Part shown: piece after piece, positions 1 to 8,529 of the stretch | How positions within the stretch are numbered: the stretch's first letter is position 1 | Layout of the letters: each line of letters opens with the position of its first letter | Assembly: GCF_947331435.1 (NCBI RefSeq) | Contig: NZ_CAMZOF010000007.1 | Location: 372,001 to 436,000 of the forward strand | Origin: Pelagibius sp. Alg239-R121 | Lineage (GTDB): Bacteria; Pseudomonadota; Alphaproteobacteria; Kiloniellales; Kiloniellaceae | Reading direction: 5' to 3' | DNA: 64,000 nucleotides | Notes under the pieces: generated by a model | Told to the model about the DNA's origin: nothing | Databases searched by the model: none | What the model saw: only the letters and a program-made list of their open reading frames with translations | Position numbers and translations under genes: made by a program

Positions 1-1
1 A

Positions 2-421
2 AAAGTCGCTGCTGTCTGTAGCCCCGGTTTTCTTAAGAAAAACGGAGCTATATCTTCATCTACCGAATTGCTGGACACCCAGTTGTTGAGCCTGTCGAAG
101 CCGCCTTCAGCAGAGTGGCAAACCTGGCAGGGTTGGTTTGACAGTCTCGGTATTGTTGGTGAACGCTCCCAAAATTACGTCAGCTTCAATAACTACGACA
201 TGGTCACTCAGTCGGCGGTTGCCGGACATGGAGTGGCTCTTGGATGGCTTGGTCTGGTCGATGACCTTTTGCAGAACGGCTTGCTGGTGCGCGCAACGAC
301 GGACGTTGTGACCAGTGCGGCGGGATATGTCATGTCACGCGACTATGCCAGCCCTTCGCGTGGACCGGCGCTGGTGTTCGACTGGATCGCCAATCAGGTC
401 AATGCTGCGGCTTCGTCCTAA
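2..421 (+). CDS. LysR-family regulator, C-terminal part (5' truncated by window)
   Basis: The reading frame is open from the first bases of the window and ends in TAA at 419-421, so only the last 139 or so residues are visible. They look like the second half of a LysR-type effector-binding domain of the GcvA/AmpR kind: a W..W..WF..LG stretch, then NYVSFNNYDM, then a glycine-rich GHGVALGW segment before a C-terminal helix ending in aromatic and small residues. The DNA-binding helix-turn-helix lies outside the window. No target can be named; the next gene is convergent. The assignment to LysR is fairly safe; the effector is unknown. Confidence 0.8.
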   Translation, partial: KVAAVCSPGFLKKNGAISSSTELLDTQLLSLSKPPSAEWQTWQGWFDSLGIVGERSQNYVSFNNYDMVTQSAVAGHGVALGWLGLVDDLLQNGLLVRATTDVVTSAAGYVMSRDYASPSRGPALVFDWIANQVNAAASS

Positions 422-502
422 AAGTCACCGACAGCCCCTGTGTTACAAAGTTAGAGAGTGCAAAAAAAACAGGCGATGTTCCATGGCATTGCCTCAGGGC
501 AG

Positions 503-904
503 CTACTTCAGCCGCCGATCGATGTTAAAGTTCTTGGCGAGGTAATCCAGGATCACTTTGCGGTCGGCCGCTTCAGGTTCGTCCATGCCTTGTTCGTCAA
601 CCATCCAGTCAAGCAGTTCATCCCAATCATCACGCTTCAGGCCCTGTTGCTTGACGATAGCGAGAGAATGGCAGGCGCTGCAGAGATAACCAGTGTCATC
701 CCGGCCCGGGCCGAGAGGCCAATCCCGACCGAACTCGTCATCTTCATCGAGGCTGCTCGTTGTCGTGTCACTGGTTGCTGTTTGCACCGGGGCAGGAGAC
801 AGAGTCTCGGCGAAGCTGGTCAGGGTGAATGGAAATACGAGACCAAAAGTAACAGGGAGAATCGCAAAAGTGCTTCGGATAGGGTTCTGGAAAATCGAGA
901 GCAT
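503..904 (-). CDS. small c-type cytochrome, sulfite dehydrogenase SorB-like subunit
   Basis: Encodes about 133 residues with an N-terminal signal peptide (basic start, hydrophobic FAILPVTFGLVF stretch, likely cleavage after SFA) and one haem c motif CSACH in the mature part, followed by WDELLDWMVDEQGM, which can supply the axial methionine. It would be periplasmic. It lies downstream of a sulfite-oxidase-type molybdoprotein on the same strand, the usual arrangement for a sulfite dehydrogenase whose electrons leave via a cytochrome c. A longer frame reaches 979, but its first codons are the arm of a perfect hairpin (944-977), so the ATG at 904 next to the signal peptide is preferred. Confidence 0.75.
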   Translation of the reverse strand: MLSIFQNPIRSTFAILPVTFGLVFPFTLTSFAETLSPAPVQTATSDTTTSSLDEDDEFGRDWPLGPGRDDTGYLCSACHSLAIVKQQGLKRDDWDELLDWMVDEQGMDEPEAADRKVILDYLAKNFNIDRRLK

Positions 905-943
905 AAAACAGGATCCAAATGCAAAAGCTGGAACAGGGCCAAA

Positions 944-977
944 GGAAAGCCGGCCTGGGGAACTTGGCCGGCTTTCC
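944..977 (-). terminator. 12-bp perfect hairpin between sulfite dehydrogenase genes (attenuator-like)
   Basis: GGAAAGCCGGCC (944-955) and GGCCGGCTTTCC (966-977) form a perfect stem with a 10-base loop. It sits after the molybdoprotein stop and before the cytochrome start. On the transcribed strand only a short T run follows, so it is more likely a partial terminator or mRNA-stabilising element than a full stop. Confidence 0.55.
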
Positions 978-1024
978 ACGCCAGTCGGGCTGGGGGCGTC
1001 CGACGGCGGTGCGTCGCGCGGAGT

Positions 1025-2341
1025 TTAGGCGCGGACCGTCACGGCAATTCGATGCATGCTGTTATTGAGGTAACCCTTGGGATTCCAGTTGATCGCAAAG
1101 GGCTGACTGTTGCCTTTGTCGTCAGTCGCTCGCGCCCAAATCTCGTAGTAGCCTTTCTCGGGGAATGAGATCTCGGCGGTCCAGTCCTGCCAGGAAAAAG
1201 GATTGGGCGGAGCAGACAGATCGGCTCGGGTCCAGGTGGCACCAAAGTCGTGGGAGATGTCGACGCGTGAGACACTGTTGTCGCCGGCCCAGGCATGACC
1301 GCGCAGGGCCAGGCTGCGGCCGGTGATAGCTTGATTGGTTTGCGGCGTGGTGATCAGAGATTTGACCGGCATGGACTCGATGATCTTAAAGTCGGCCTTG
1401 TCGACCTTCGTGCCTGGCGCTACCGGATAGTAGGGGGCACGGTAGGAGGTGCCCGTCATCTTGGGCCCGTCGTGGACAACGTTGCGCAATTCGATCCGCT
1501 GCAGCCATTTCTGCGATGTCGACCCGGGCCAGCCTGGGCAGATAGTGCGCACGGGAAAGCCGTGCAGCGGCGGGATTGGCTCACCGTTCATGGCAAAGGC
1601 GATGATCGAATGCGGTTCCATGGCTTTTGCGAGGGGCACGCCGCGAGAGATTGGGAGCTTGTCAGGCTTGCCGGACAGGTGTCCATCCAGGCTGTAGTGC
1701 GCGGTGTAGATCGCCGATTCCTTCACACCTGCGGCCTTAAGAACGTCCGCATAGCGCACGCCAGTCCATTCCGCGTTGCCGATCGCTCCCAAGGTCCACT
1801 GATTGCCTTTGGCCGGCGGATTAAAGGCGGCACGGCCGTTGCCGCCGCATTCGACCTGCAGCTTCAGCGTGACGTTCTCGAACTTGTTTTTCAACTCGTC
1901 GAGCGAGAATTCCAGCGGAGTATCGACTTCGCCATCGACCGTCAGTTTCCAGTCTGACGCATCCATGCGGTAAGCGATGTCAGGAACAACGCCGTTGTTG
2001 CGGACGAAATGACGGTCGTTCGGAGTGACTGAATCATCCAACAGATGCGGCGGAGTCTCGGCATTGATCGGCCGATCGTTCAGGAGCGTCAGGCCGTCTT
2101 TGACTTTGAAGAGTGCCACCTCGCTGTCGTCGGCCAGCGCGGACGGGATCAAACCGGCGGGAAAATTGCGATGGAAGGGAATGGTGGCACCGAGCATGGC
2201 ACCCATGGTCGCGAGGCCGGCGCCGCGCAGAAAGCCTCTCCGGTCTTTATGGGCTTCGCGTCCGAACACCAGTTTGTCGGCGCGGTCCGGATCGTCCTGA
2301 TAGACCTCGCACAGCCCGCGGTCTTTGTTCCCTTTAGCCAT
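1025..2341 (-). CDS. sulfite oxidase-family molybdopterin enzyme (SorA/SoxC-like)
   Basis: Predicted periplasmic sulfite dehydrogenase catalytic subunit of 438 residues. A twin-arginine signal is visible (DRRGFLRGAG around residues 33-41). The oxidoreductase molybdopterin domain carries the family motif VECGGNGR, in which Cys165 should be the molybdenum ligand. The C-terminal third has the Ig-like dimerisation domain typical of sulfite oxidases (SRVDISHDFGATWTRADL region). With the downstream cytochrome it should oxidise sulfite to sulfate and pass electrons to the respiratory chain. SoxC, which works only with SoxD inside the Sox system, is the main alternative; no other sox genes are here. 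An ECF sigma/anti-sigma pair lies immediately upstream on the same strand. Confidence 0.85.
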   Translation of the reverse strand: MAKGNKDRGLCEVYQDDPDRADKLVFGREAHKDRRGFLRGAGLATMGAMLGATIPFHRNFPAGLIPSALADDSEVALFKVKDGLTLLNDRPINAETPPHLLDDSVTPNDRHFVRNNGVVPDIAYRMDASDWKLTVDGEVDTPLEFSLDELKNKFENVTLKLQVECGGNGRAAFNPPAKGNQWTLGAIGNAEWTGVRYADVLKAAGVKESAIYTAHYSLDGHLSGKPDKLPISRGVPLAKAMEPHSIIAFAMNGEPIPPLHGFPVRTICPGWPGSTSQKWLQRIELRNVVHDGPKMTGTSYRAPYYPVAPGTKVDKADFKIIESMPVKSLITTPQTNQAITGRSLALRGHAWAGDNSVSRVDISHDFGATWTRADLSAPPNPFSWQDWTAEISFPEKGYYEIWARATDDKGNSQPFAINWNPKGYLNNSMHRIAVTVRA

Positions 2342-2390
2342 CTCTTCCTCCCAAAGTTTTTATAAGTCGCTTTATGCGATTGGGAGAAGA

Positions 2391-2416
2391 AACGCGGGAT
2401 GAAGCAGTTTTATTCC
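2391..2416 (-). promoter_or_regulatory. candidate ECF-type promoter of the sulfite dehydrogenase operon
   Basis: Reading the minus strand, GGAAT (2416-2412) and CGTT (2394-2391) are separated by 17 bases and end about 50 bp before the molybdoprotein ATG. GGAAT/C with CGTT at 16-17 bp is the shape of many alphaproteobacterial ECF promoters. Seen by eye; no matching copy was found upstream of the sigma gene itself, so support is limited. Confidence 0.35.
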
Positions 2417-2448
2417 ATCCAAATCGGATTTTTATATTCGGCGGGTTC

Positions 2449-3282
2449 TCAGACGGCGCAGGGGACGCTTTCCCGGCGGTTGCTTTGGAGAGCGGTTCGG
2501 ACGTCAGGGGCAAGTGGCTGCCACTTGGCCGTAACGTTCTTCAAGGTCCTTGCGATCAGTTGAAAGCGCGGACCGGCCATGCCTTCAGCCAGCAGCAGAT
2601 AGCGTGCTTCATCGTGCCGCCATGCGTAGACTTGCGGTACGCCATCTTGTAACTCAGCCAGGTGATCTGGGATTTCTCCTGCACCCTGCAGCACGAAAAG
2701 ACTAATGCGGCAACCCCGGCTGCCACCGTAACCGACGCGGTAGCCGTCCATTGCGCCTAGCTGTGAGACCGGTTCGAGCAGGATCGGCACGAGGCCACTA
2801 TCTGAAAGATCGGGAATACGGATTTCCGCTGCGCTCATGTTGCCTGTGGCTGTTATGGTAAGTGATGGCGGGCGTTCATTCGCCGTTGCAACCGCCCACT
2901 CCTGGTGGATATCGGTGGCCTGCCGGTACCAGGCAGTGGCGGCCACGTTCGAAAGTCCCTCTCCAGTGCCTGTCCAGCTCCATTGATAGAGTGCGCCGAC
3001 TGCGATACAGACCACCAGGATGGCGGCGGCGGCGACCAAGTGACTGGCCTGCCAAAGGGCGTTTGCCTTAAGGGGTGTCGCTACTTGCGGAAACAGCTCG
3101 AATTCATCCGATGTCTCAGCATCTTCGAGCAGGGAGGATTTTAGGCTCGAGAGTGATGCGGCTGCAGCGGCGGCCTCTGGATCCCGGGCAATTTTACGTG
3201 CAACGTCTGCTGCCTCATTGGGCGATAGCTCCCCATCGACGTAGGCGTTCAGCGATTTCCAATCGTTCTCAAGGCGGCTCAT
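2449..3282 (-). CDS. membrane anti-sigma factor
   Basis: 277-residue protein whose first 50 residues (LENDWKSLNAYVDGELSPNEAADVARKI) match the N-terminal sigma-binding helix region of transmembrane anti-sigma factors; it lacks the zinc-finger HxxxCxxC seen in ZAS proteins. One membrane segment follows near residues 80-100 (LVAAAAILVVCIAVGALY), leaving a C-terminal half that would face the periplasm and sense the signal. Its start overlaps the end of the sigma gene by 4 bp, so the two are translationally coupled. It should hold the ECF sigma factor inactive at the membrane. The signal is unknown; the sulfite dehydrogenase genes next door suggest a sulfur or redox cue. Confidence 0.8.
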   Translation of the reverse strand: MSRLENDWKSLNAYVDGELSPNEAADVARKIARDPEAAAAAASLSSLKSSLLEDAETSDEFELFPQVATPLKANALWQASHLVAAAAILVVCIAVGALYQWSWTGTGEGLSNVAATAWYRQATDIHQEWAVATANERPPSLTITATGNMSAAEIRIPDLSDSGLVPILLEPVSQLGAMDGYRVGYGGSRGCRISLFVLQGAGEIPDHLAELQDGVPQVYAWRHDEARYLLLAEGMAGPRFQLIARTLKNVTAKWQPLAPDVRTALQSNRRESVPCAV

Positions 3283-3800
3283 GGTCTGCGGCCTCCGTGT
3301 ACAATCTTCATCGGTGTGACGTTCGAGTCCGAGATCCTGAGGAGCAAAGCCTGGCGCGCACGGCTGATGCGGCTCATCACGGTTCCGACGGGAATTTCAA
3401 GCAATTCTGCCGCTTCCGCGTAGCGCAGGCCCGCGATGTCGATCAACGCGATAATATCGCGCTGGCTCGCCGGCATGGCTGCCATGGCGATGCGAACCGT
3501 GATGGCATCCACCATGCGCTCTTCCGTTGTCCATACGTCTTGATCTGGTTCTTCAGTCTCTTCCTCCATAAAGCCGGCCAAAAGATTGGCAGCGCGCAGG
3601 TGATCGAGGAATGCATTGCGGAGAATCCGAAATAACCAGGCCCGAAAGGCCGGTTCATCGCTTGGAACGTTCTTTGCGCTCAAGGCTTTAAGAGCCGACT
3701 CTTGAACCAGGTCCCGAGAAAGATCGGGATCTTGGGTTAAGCTAACCGCGTAGCCGTAAAGTCTGTTTCGGTAGCTTTCGAGGCGTTTCCGCTGATCCAA
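3279..3800 (-). CDS. ECF RNA polymerase sigma factor
   Basis: 173-residue extracytoplasmic-function sigma factor. Region 2 is visible as YGYAVSLTQDPDLSRDLVQESALKAL followed by FRAWLFRILRNAFLDHLRA, and region 4 as RDIIALIDIAGLRYAEAAELLEIPVGTVMSRISRARQAL. No ATG fits the family start, so the TTG at 3800 is chosen, giving MDQRKRLESYRNRLYGYA. It overlaps the anti-sigma gene by 4 bp. Probable targets are its own operon and the sulfite dehydrogenase genes, based only on position and one promoter-like match. Confidence 0.85.
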   Translation of the reverse strand: MDQRKRLESYRNRLYGYAVSLTQDPDLSRDLVQESALKALSAKNVPSDEPAFRAWLFRILRNAFLDHLRAANLLAGFMEEETEEPDQDVWTTEERMVDAITVRIAMAAMPASQRDIIALIDIAGLRYAEAAELLEIPVGTVMSRISRARQALLLRISDSNVTPMKIVHGGRRP

Positions 3801-4144
3801 AATGTTAGCTGCCCTGCGCCGGTTAGATGCGTTTCTTCCCTGTTCCGCCGGGCTTCTTGTCAGACCCGGTCAGATCGGGAGTATTCGCGCAGCCGCGTTG
3901 TTCTGTCAAATTCACAAGAAATTTGGAGCAGGGTCCGGTGTTAGCGGCTGAGAGAATTCGGTTTTTGGATCATGTAGTGAACACACGGGTGTTTCGGCAG
4001 TTGCGCTACAACCCTTCGATGTTTGCGGTAAATTGGGCTTGCCCCTGCCAATAGCAGACTGTTCTACTCGGATTTGGTTTGACGTGGGGGCGTTACAAGC
4101 TTGGTAAATTCCGGACGACTGAACGGAACGGCGGGGGAAGGCGG
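3801..4144. other. divergent intergenic region between ECF sigma and cyclase genes
   Basis: 344 bp without a credible gene. It must hold promoters in both directions. A GGAAC sequence exists on the minus strand at 3846-3842, but no partner -10 element at a convincing distance was found. A strong purine-rich ribosome site (4133-4142) precedes the cyclase ATG. Confidence 0.5.
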
Positions 4145-6238
4145 ATGAAACGGAAATTGACGACCATCGTCTCGATGGACGTTGTCGGTTACAGCCGCCT
4201 GATGGAGTCCGACGAAGAGGGCACTCTTGAACGTCTGAAGGAAATTCGCACCAATATCATTGATCCCGCCATTGGGCAGCGCTCCGGGCGAGTCGTAAAG
4301 CTGATGGGGGATGGCACACTCGCTGAATTTTCGAGCGTCGTTACAGCCCTTCAATGTGCGATAGACATCCAGGAGCAACTTGGCAAACGTAACAGCCCGC
4401 CTGGCGAGAAGCATGAGGTCAAGCTGCGTATCGGTCTCCACCTCGGCGATGTCATCGTGGAAGGCGACGATATTTACGGTGACGGCGTCAACGTCGCGTC
4501 ACGGTTGGAGAGTATCGCGCAACCGGGTGGCATCGTTTTGTCAAAGCAAGTACACGATCACATCGGCGGCAATGTGCAAGCGCAGTTCGTATCTCTGGGC
4601 GAGCAGACGGTGAAGAATATTGCCAGGCCGATCGAGGCGTTCCGTGTTGACGTTGGAGTAACGGCGCCGGCGTCCGGTGTAATTCGCTTCGGCAGTTACG
4701 AACTTGATAGCGCTCTGTTTGAGCTGCGCGAGTCCGGAAAGCGTGTCGCTGTCGAGCCACAGGTATTCAACCTGCTTGTCTATCTGGCAAAAAACAACGA
4801 CCGGACAGTAACCAAGGACGAGGTGTTTGCCGAGATCTGGGACAACAGGATCGTCTCGGATGCGGCGCTCAGCAGTCAAATCAAGGCCGCGCGAAAAGCC
4901 ATAGGTGACGACGGTACATCTCAGCACACAATTCGTACCATCCATGGTCGCGGGTTTCGTTTTGTAGCACCTCTTGAAGACGGCAAGCCTGTACTCAACA
5001 ACAGGCGAATTGGAGACCTGGAGGAAAAGGCGCTCGCATCGATTGCCGAGAAGCCCTCAGTTGCCGTGTTGCCGTTCAGCAATCTCAGCGGCGATCCGGG
5101 CGAGGATTATTTCTCAGACGGTATTACCGAAGACGTATCGATAGCGTTGGCCAAGAACCGATGGTTGACGGTTGTTGCCCGGAATTCCGCCTTTGCTTTT
5201 CGCAATTCGACGGACGGCATAAGATCGATCGGGCGGCAGCTCGAAGCCGACTACATCGTGACGGGAAGCGTTCGAAAAGCCGGTACGCGCGCACGCATCT
5301 CGATCCAGGTCGTCGATGCCGAGACCGAAAACTCGGTTTGGTCTGAAAGGTTCGACCGGGACATGGTCGATATTTTCGATCTACAGGATGAAATCTCGGA
5401 AACGGTAAGCGCTCGCATTGAATCTGAACTCGGTTTAACAGAACAGAGAAAGGCCGAGAGACGGCCACATAAAAACCTTGGCGCCTGGGATCTCTATCAG
5501 CTGGGCGTTGCTCAGTTTTACAAATTTACCCCAGAGGCCAACCTCAAGTCTCAGGAACTGCTTCGCAAGTCACTGGAGTTGGATCCAGAGTTCAGCAGCG
5601 CTTACTCGAGACTCGCCTACGCTATTGTTCTCAGCATGGTTTACTTTGACGCGCCGCCCGATCAGACGGTGATGGACGAGGCGCTCGTTGCCGCCAAACG
5701 GGCGATTGAGCTGGATGACCAAGACGCCAACGGTTACTTTACAATCGGACGCGTCCACTTGGCGCGCTGTGAATACAGTCTCGCAATCGATGCACTTGAA
5801 CACGCCGTGGAACTCAATCCCTGCCTTGCGGTGGTATATTGCGGACTTGGTGATTCCCTTGCCTACGAAGGGCGGCTCGACGAGGCGATAGAGCAGTTCG
5901 AGATGGCTATTCGCTTGAGTCCTCACGATCCCTTCCGTTGGGCATTCTATTCCTATCGGTCTCTTGCTCATCTCTTTCGCGGGGAGATTCAGGATGCCGT
6001 CCTGTGGGCTAGGAAATCTGTGCAGATTCCCAACGCACAGTACTGGGCCAGTGCACATCTCGTTGCGGCGCTGGGACATCTCGGCGACGAGGAACAGATC
6101 AAGAGCGCAGTCGGTCAGTTGAAAAAAACCAAGCCGGAATTCTCCATCGATTTTGCACGCGAACACCTTTTCTATCTGAAGCAGGCCGACCAGATAGAGA
6201 CCTATATCGAAGGGCTGGCGAAAGCAGGGATCGCTTAA
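4145..6238 (+). CDS. adenylate/guanylate cyclase - OmpR-type wHTH - TolB-like - TPR fusion protein
   Basis: 697-residue multidomain protein. Residues 1-170 are a class III nucleotide cyclase domain: metal-binding Asp12 in SMDVVGYSRL, Asp56 in VKLMGDGTLAEF with a preceding Lys that suits ATP, and the DGVNVASRLE motif with the transition-state Asn/Arg. Residues about 180-275 are a winged-helix DNA-binding domain of the OmpR/CadC type (VEPQVFNLLVYL, HTIRTIHGRGFRFV). Residues about 300-440 form the TolB N-terminal-like module (PSVAVLPFSNLSGD, ADYIVTGSVRK), and the rest is tetratricopeptide repeats. No membrane segment is seen, so it should be cytoplasmic. The ATG at 4145 is chosen over upstream in-frame codons because GGGGGAAGG precedes it. 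Cyclase plus DNA-binding domain in one chain is unusual. Confidence 0.85.
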   Translation: MKRKLTTIVSMDVVGYSRLMESDEEGTLERLKEIRTNIIDPAIGQRSGRVVKLMGDGTLAEFSSVVTALQCAIDIQEQLGKRNSPPGEKHEVKLRIGLHLGDVIVEGDDIYGDGVNVASRLESIAQPGGIVLSKQVHDHIGGNVQAQFVSLGEQTVKNIARPIEAFRVDVGVTAPASGVIRFGSYELDSALFELRESGKRVAVEPQVFNLLVYLAKNNDRTVTKDEVFAEIWDNRIVSDAALSSQIKAARKAIGDDGTSQHTIRTIHGRGFRFVAPLEDGKPVLNNRRIGDLEEKALASIAEKPSVAVLPFSNLSGDPGEDYFSDGITEDVSIALAKNRWLTVVARNSAFAFRNSTDGIRSIGRQLEADYIVTGSVRKAGTRARISIQVVDAETENSVWSERFDRDMVDIFDLQDEISETVSARIESELGLTEQRKAERRPHKNLGAWDLYQLGVAQFYKFTPEANLKSQELLRKSLELDPEFSSAYSRLAYAIVLSMVYFDAPPDQTVMDEALVAAKRAIELDDQDANGYFTIGRVHLARCEYSLAIDALEHAVELNPCLAVVYCGLGDSLAYEGRLDEAIEQFEMAIRLSPHDPFRWAFYSYRSLAHLFRGEIQDAVLWARKSVQIPNAQYWASAHLVAALGHLGDEEQIKSAVGQLKKTKPEFSIDFAREHLFYLKQADQIETYIEGLAKAGIA

Positions 6239-6293
6239 CGGCTAACACTCTTCAATGCGCTATTCGACTTGGTTGAATGCGCCCGAATAAGCA

Positions 6294-6327
6294 GCGCTGC
6301 TGCCTGGGGTTGCCAGGACAGCAGCGC
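6294..6327. terminator. hairpin in convergent gap between cyclase gene and cysK
   Basis: GCGCTGCTG (6294-6302) pairs with CAGCAGCGC (6319-6327), with an inner CCTGG/CCAGG extension and a one-base bulge. It lies between two converging genes, so it could stop transcripts from both. There is no good U-tract on either side, which lowers confidence. Confidence 0.45.
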
Positions 6328-6338
6328 ATCCAACTATG

Positions 6339-7328
6339 TCAGTCTTCGCCGAAGCTATCGAACAGTGCCGTCGACAAATAGCGTTCTGCGAAGCTCGGTA
6401 ACACGGTGACGACCGTCTTGCCTTTCATCTCGTCCCGCTGTGCGACCCGCATCGCACAGGTGAGGGCAGCGCCGGATGAGATGCCGGCAGGGATCCCTTC
6501 GGACGCAGCCAATTTCCGCGCAGTTTCCATTGCCTCTTCATTGCTCACGAGCAGAACTTCGTCGATGAGGCTGGTGTTAAGAACATCCGGTACGAAGCCC
6601 GCGCCAATACCTTGGATCATGTGGGGTGAATGCTCGCCACCCGATAGCACCGGGCTGTTTTCAGGCTCCACCGCAATGACCTTCACATCAGGCTTACGCT
6701 CCTTAAGCAGTTCACCGACGCCGGTCAGAGTACCTCCCGTGCCTACGCCGAGAACCACCGCGTCGATGACGCCGTTGGTATCGTGCCAGATTTCCTCTGC
6801 CGTCATTTTCCGATGGACCTCCGGATTAGCGGGATGGCCGAATTGCCATGGCATCACTGCCTTGTCGGTTTCGGAAATGATTTCCTTGGCCTTCTCGATA
6901 GCGCCTCCGATGCCCTTTTCACGTGGCGTCAGCGTGAGCTCTGCTCCGAGAAATTTCATCAGCTTGCGTCGCTCGATCGAGAAACTGTCGGGCATCGTAA
7001 GAATGCAGCGATAGCCTTTCGCGGCGCAGGCGAAGGCCAGGCCAATTCCGGTATTCCCCGACGTCGGTTCAACGATCACGCTGCCTGGTCCAATGGTCCC
7101 ATCGGCCTCCATCGCTTCAAGCATTGCAACCGCTATTCGGTCCTTCACGCTCGAGATCGGATTGAAAAATTCGAGTTTGGCCAGTACTTCGGCCTGACAC
7201 TTCATTTCGAAAGCAAGTTTTCCGATTCGGACCAGCGGTGTGTTGCCGATCGTTTCCAAAATGCTGTCGTAGACCCGCCCGCGGCCGGGTTTGTCGAATG
7301 AAAGCCGTTTGGCGTCATGAAAATTCAT
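6339..7328 (-). CDS. cysK: cysteine synthase (O-acetylserine sulfhydrylase)
   Basis: 329 residues of the PLP fold-type II family. It makes cysteine from O-acetylserine and sulfide. The PLP lysine is in SSVKDRIA, the substrate-binding loop is [10 protein letters not shown], and the phosphate-binding glycine loop is [10 protein letters not shown]. Length is normal for CysK. A clear AAGGAGA ribosome site lies before the ATG at 7328. It follows a SAM methyltransferase gene by only 15 bp and is probably co-transcribed with it. CysK versus CysM or cystathionine beta-synthase cannot be settled by eye, but the absence of CBS regulatory domains and the motif set favour CysK. Confidence 0.92.
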   Translation of the reverse strand: MNFHDAKRLSFDKPGRGRVYDSILETIGNTPLVRIGKLAFEMKCQAEVLAKLEFFNPISSVKDRIAVAMLEAMEADGTIGPGSVIVEPTSGNTGIGLAFACAAKGYRCILTMPDSFSIERRKLMKFLGAELTLTPREKGIGGAIEKAKEIISETDKAVMPWQFGHPANPEVHRKMTAEEIWHDTNGVIDAVVLGVGTGGTLTGVGELLKERKPDVKVIAVEPENSPVLSGGEHSPHMIQGIGAGFVPDVLNTSLIDEVLLVSNEEAMETARKLAASEGIPAGISSGAALTCAMRVAQRDEMKGKTVVTVLPSFAERYLSTALFDSFGED

Positions 7329-7343
7329 TAAAAAGTCTCCTTG

Positions 7344-8231
7344 TTATTCGGGGTTTGTCGCAGTGATCACCCATGACGAACTGTCCATGACAATCCCGTC
7401 AGCCGAGGTTTTTTGCTTGTTGATTGCGTCGGTAAGCGCGGCCTCTATCTCGTTGTGCTTTTCTTCTGCCGTGTCACCGGCTTCGCGATACACCTCGCCG
7501 GCTGGTCCGATGGCGAGTTGGAAGGCAATTGCATCACTGACGTCGTTGCCAACCAGAACGGGTGCGTCGACCCGCCGAAATTCGATGTTATCATACCCGG
7601 CAGACTGCATCATGGCTCTGACCATGTTTTCGTTGGACATGGAAAATGGACCCGGACCACAGGTCTGAGCGCCCGTGCCCGGTTGTGGCAAGTAGCGAAG
7701 TACAACGTCTTTCGCCATGGAGAGCCAGGGATTGTCGACCCGGTCACGCCAAACGATGTGCACCATTCGTCCTCCCGGTCGCAGGGCCGTGCGCATGTTG
7801 CGAAGGCCGGCGACCGGGTTGGCAAAGAACATTGTACCAAACCGCGCGAATACGAAATCAAAGTCCCTCGACGGCAGTGCGATTTCGGCATCGCCGCGCA
7901 TGAAACTCACATTGCCTGCTCCCTCGGCAAAAGCGTCCTTACGCGCATACTCGAGAAAAGCGTCGCAGCAATCCAACCCAACAACCTCGCCGTCGGAGCC
8001 TACCAGTTCGGCCAGTTTGATCGCCGTATCCCCAAAGCCGCAGCCGACGTCGAGGACCCGGTCGCCTCTCTGCACCGGCAGAGATGAGAAAACGGCTTCG
8101 CTGTGTTGCGTCAGGCCATCGACGAGAATGTGTTTGAATCTGATAAATTTGGGCGCGAGCACTTCGTTCCAGAATTCGACAAAAGGCGTATCCTCGGGCG
8201 CTGGTGATAGGCTGGGTTTTAAGCTGTTCAT
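7344..8231 (-). CDS. class I SAM-dependent methyltransferase
   Basis: About 295 residues from the ATG at 8231. The SAM-binding motif I is VLDVGCGFGDTA, the acidic end of strand 2 is VVGLDCCDAF, motif II is DFDFVFARFGTMFF and motif III is ALRPGGRMVHIVW, the order seen in UbiE/class I methyltransferases. The substrate is unknown. Being directly upstream of cysK suggests a shared promoter and possibly a sulfur or methionine-linked role, but that is inference. Upstream in-frame ATGs at 8255 and 8336 would add residues that look unlike the family. Confidence 0.8.
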   Translation of the reverse strand: MNSLKPSLSPAPEDTPFVEFWNEVLAPKFIRFKHILVDGLTQHSEAVFSSLPVQRGDRVLDVGCGFGDTAIKLAELVGSDGEVVGLDCCDAFLEYARKDAFAEGAGNVSFMRGDAEIALPSRDFDFVFARFGTMFFANPVAGLRNMRTALRPGGRMVHIVWRDRVDNPWLSMAKDVVLRYLPQPGTGAQTCGPGPFSMSNENMVRAMMQSAGYDNIEFRRVDAPVLVGNDVSDAIAFQLAIGPAGEVYREAGDTAEEKHNEIEAALTDAINKQKTSADGIVMDSSSWVITATNPE

Positions 8232-8529
8232 TGAGCGGGTCTTTCTCTGTTGCATCCCAATAATCGATGCACAAGAGATAGCCGCGATCGACCTTCCATG
8301 CTTGGCCGGTTGCTGAGGGAAACGTGGGAATTTCATGAAGACTTGCTGGATAATCGGCAGTTAGACGCCGCAGTAAAGGCAGCCTGAGCGCCCGGTACCA
8401 CTTAATTTTTCTGGAAAATACAGGCTTGGTGGTTGTCGGCGATTATCAGATTACAGGTCAATTTTTACCAAGACAGCAACTGGTGGCGCTGTTCTCATTG
8501 ATGCTGTTTTATTAGCGCAGGATGTATTG

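Noticed and set aside
3842-3846. GGAAC upstream of the ECF sigma gene as an autoregulated promoter
   Set aside because: No suitable -10 element at the needed distance was found.
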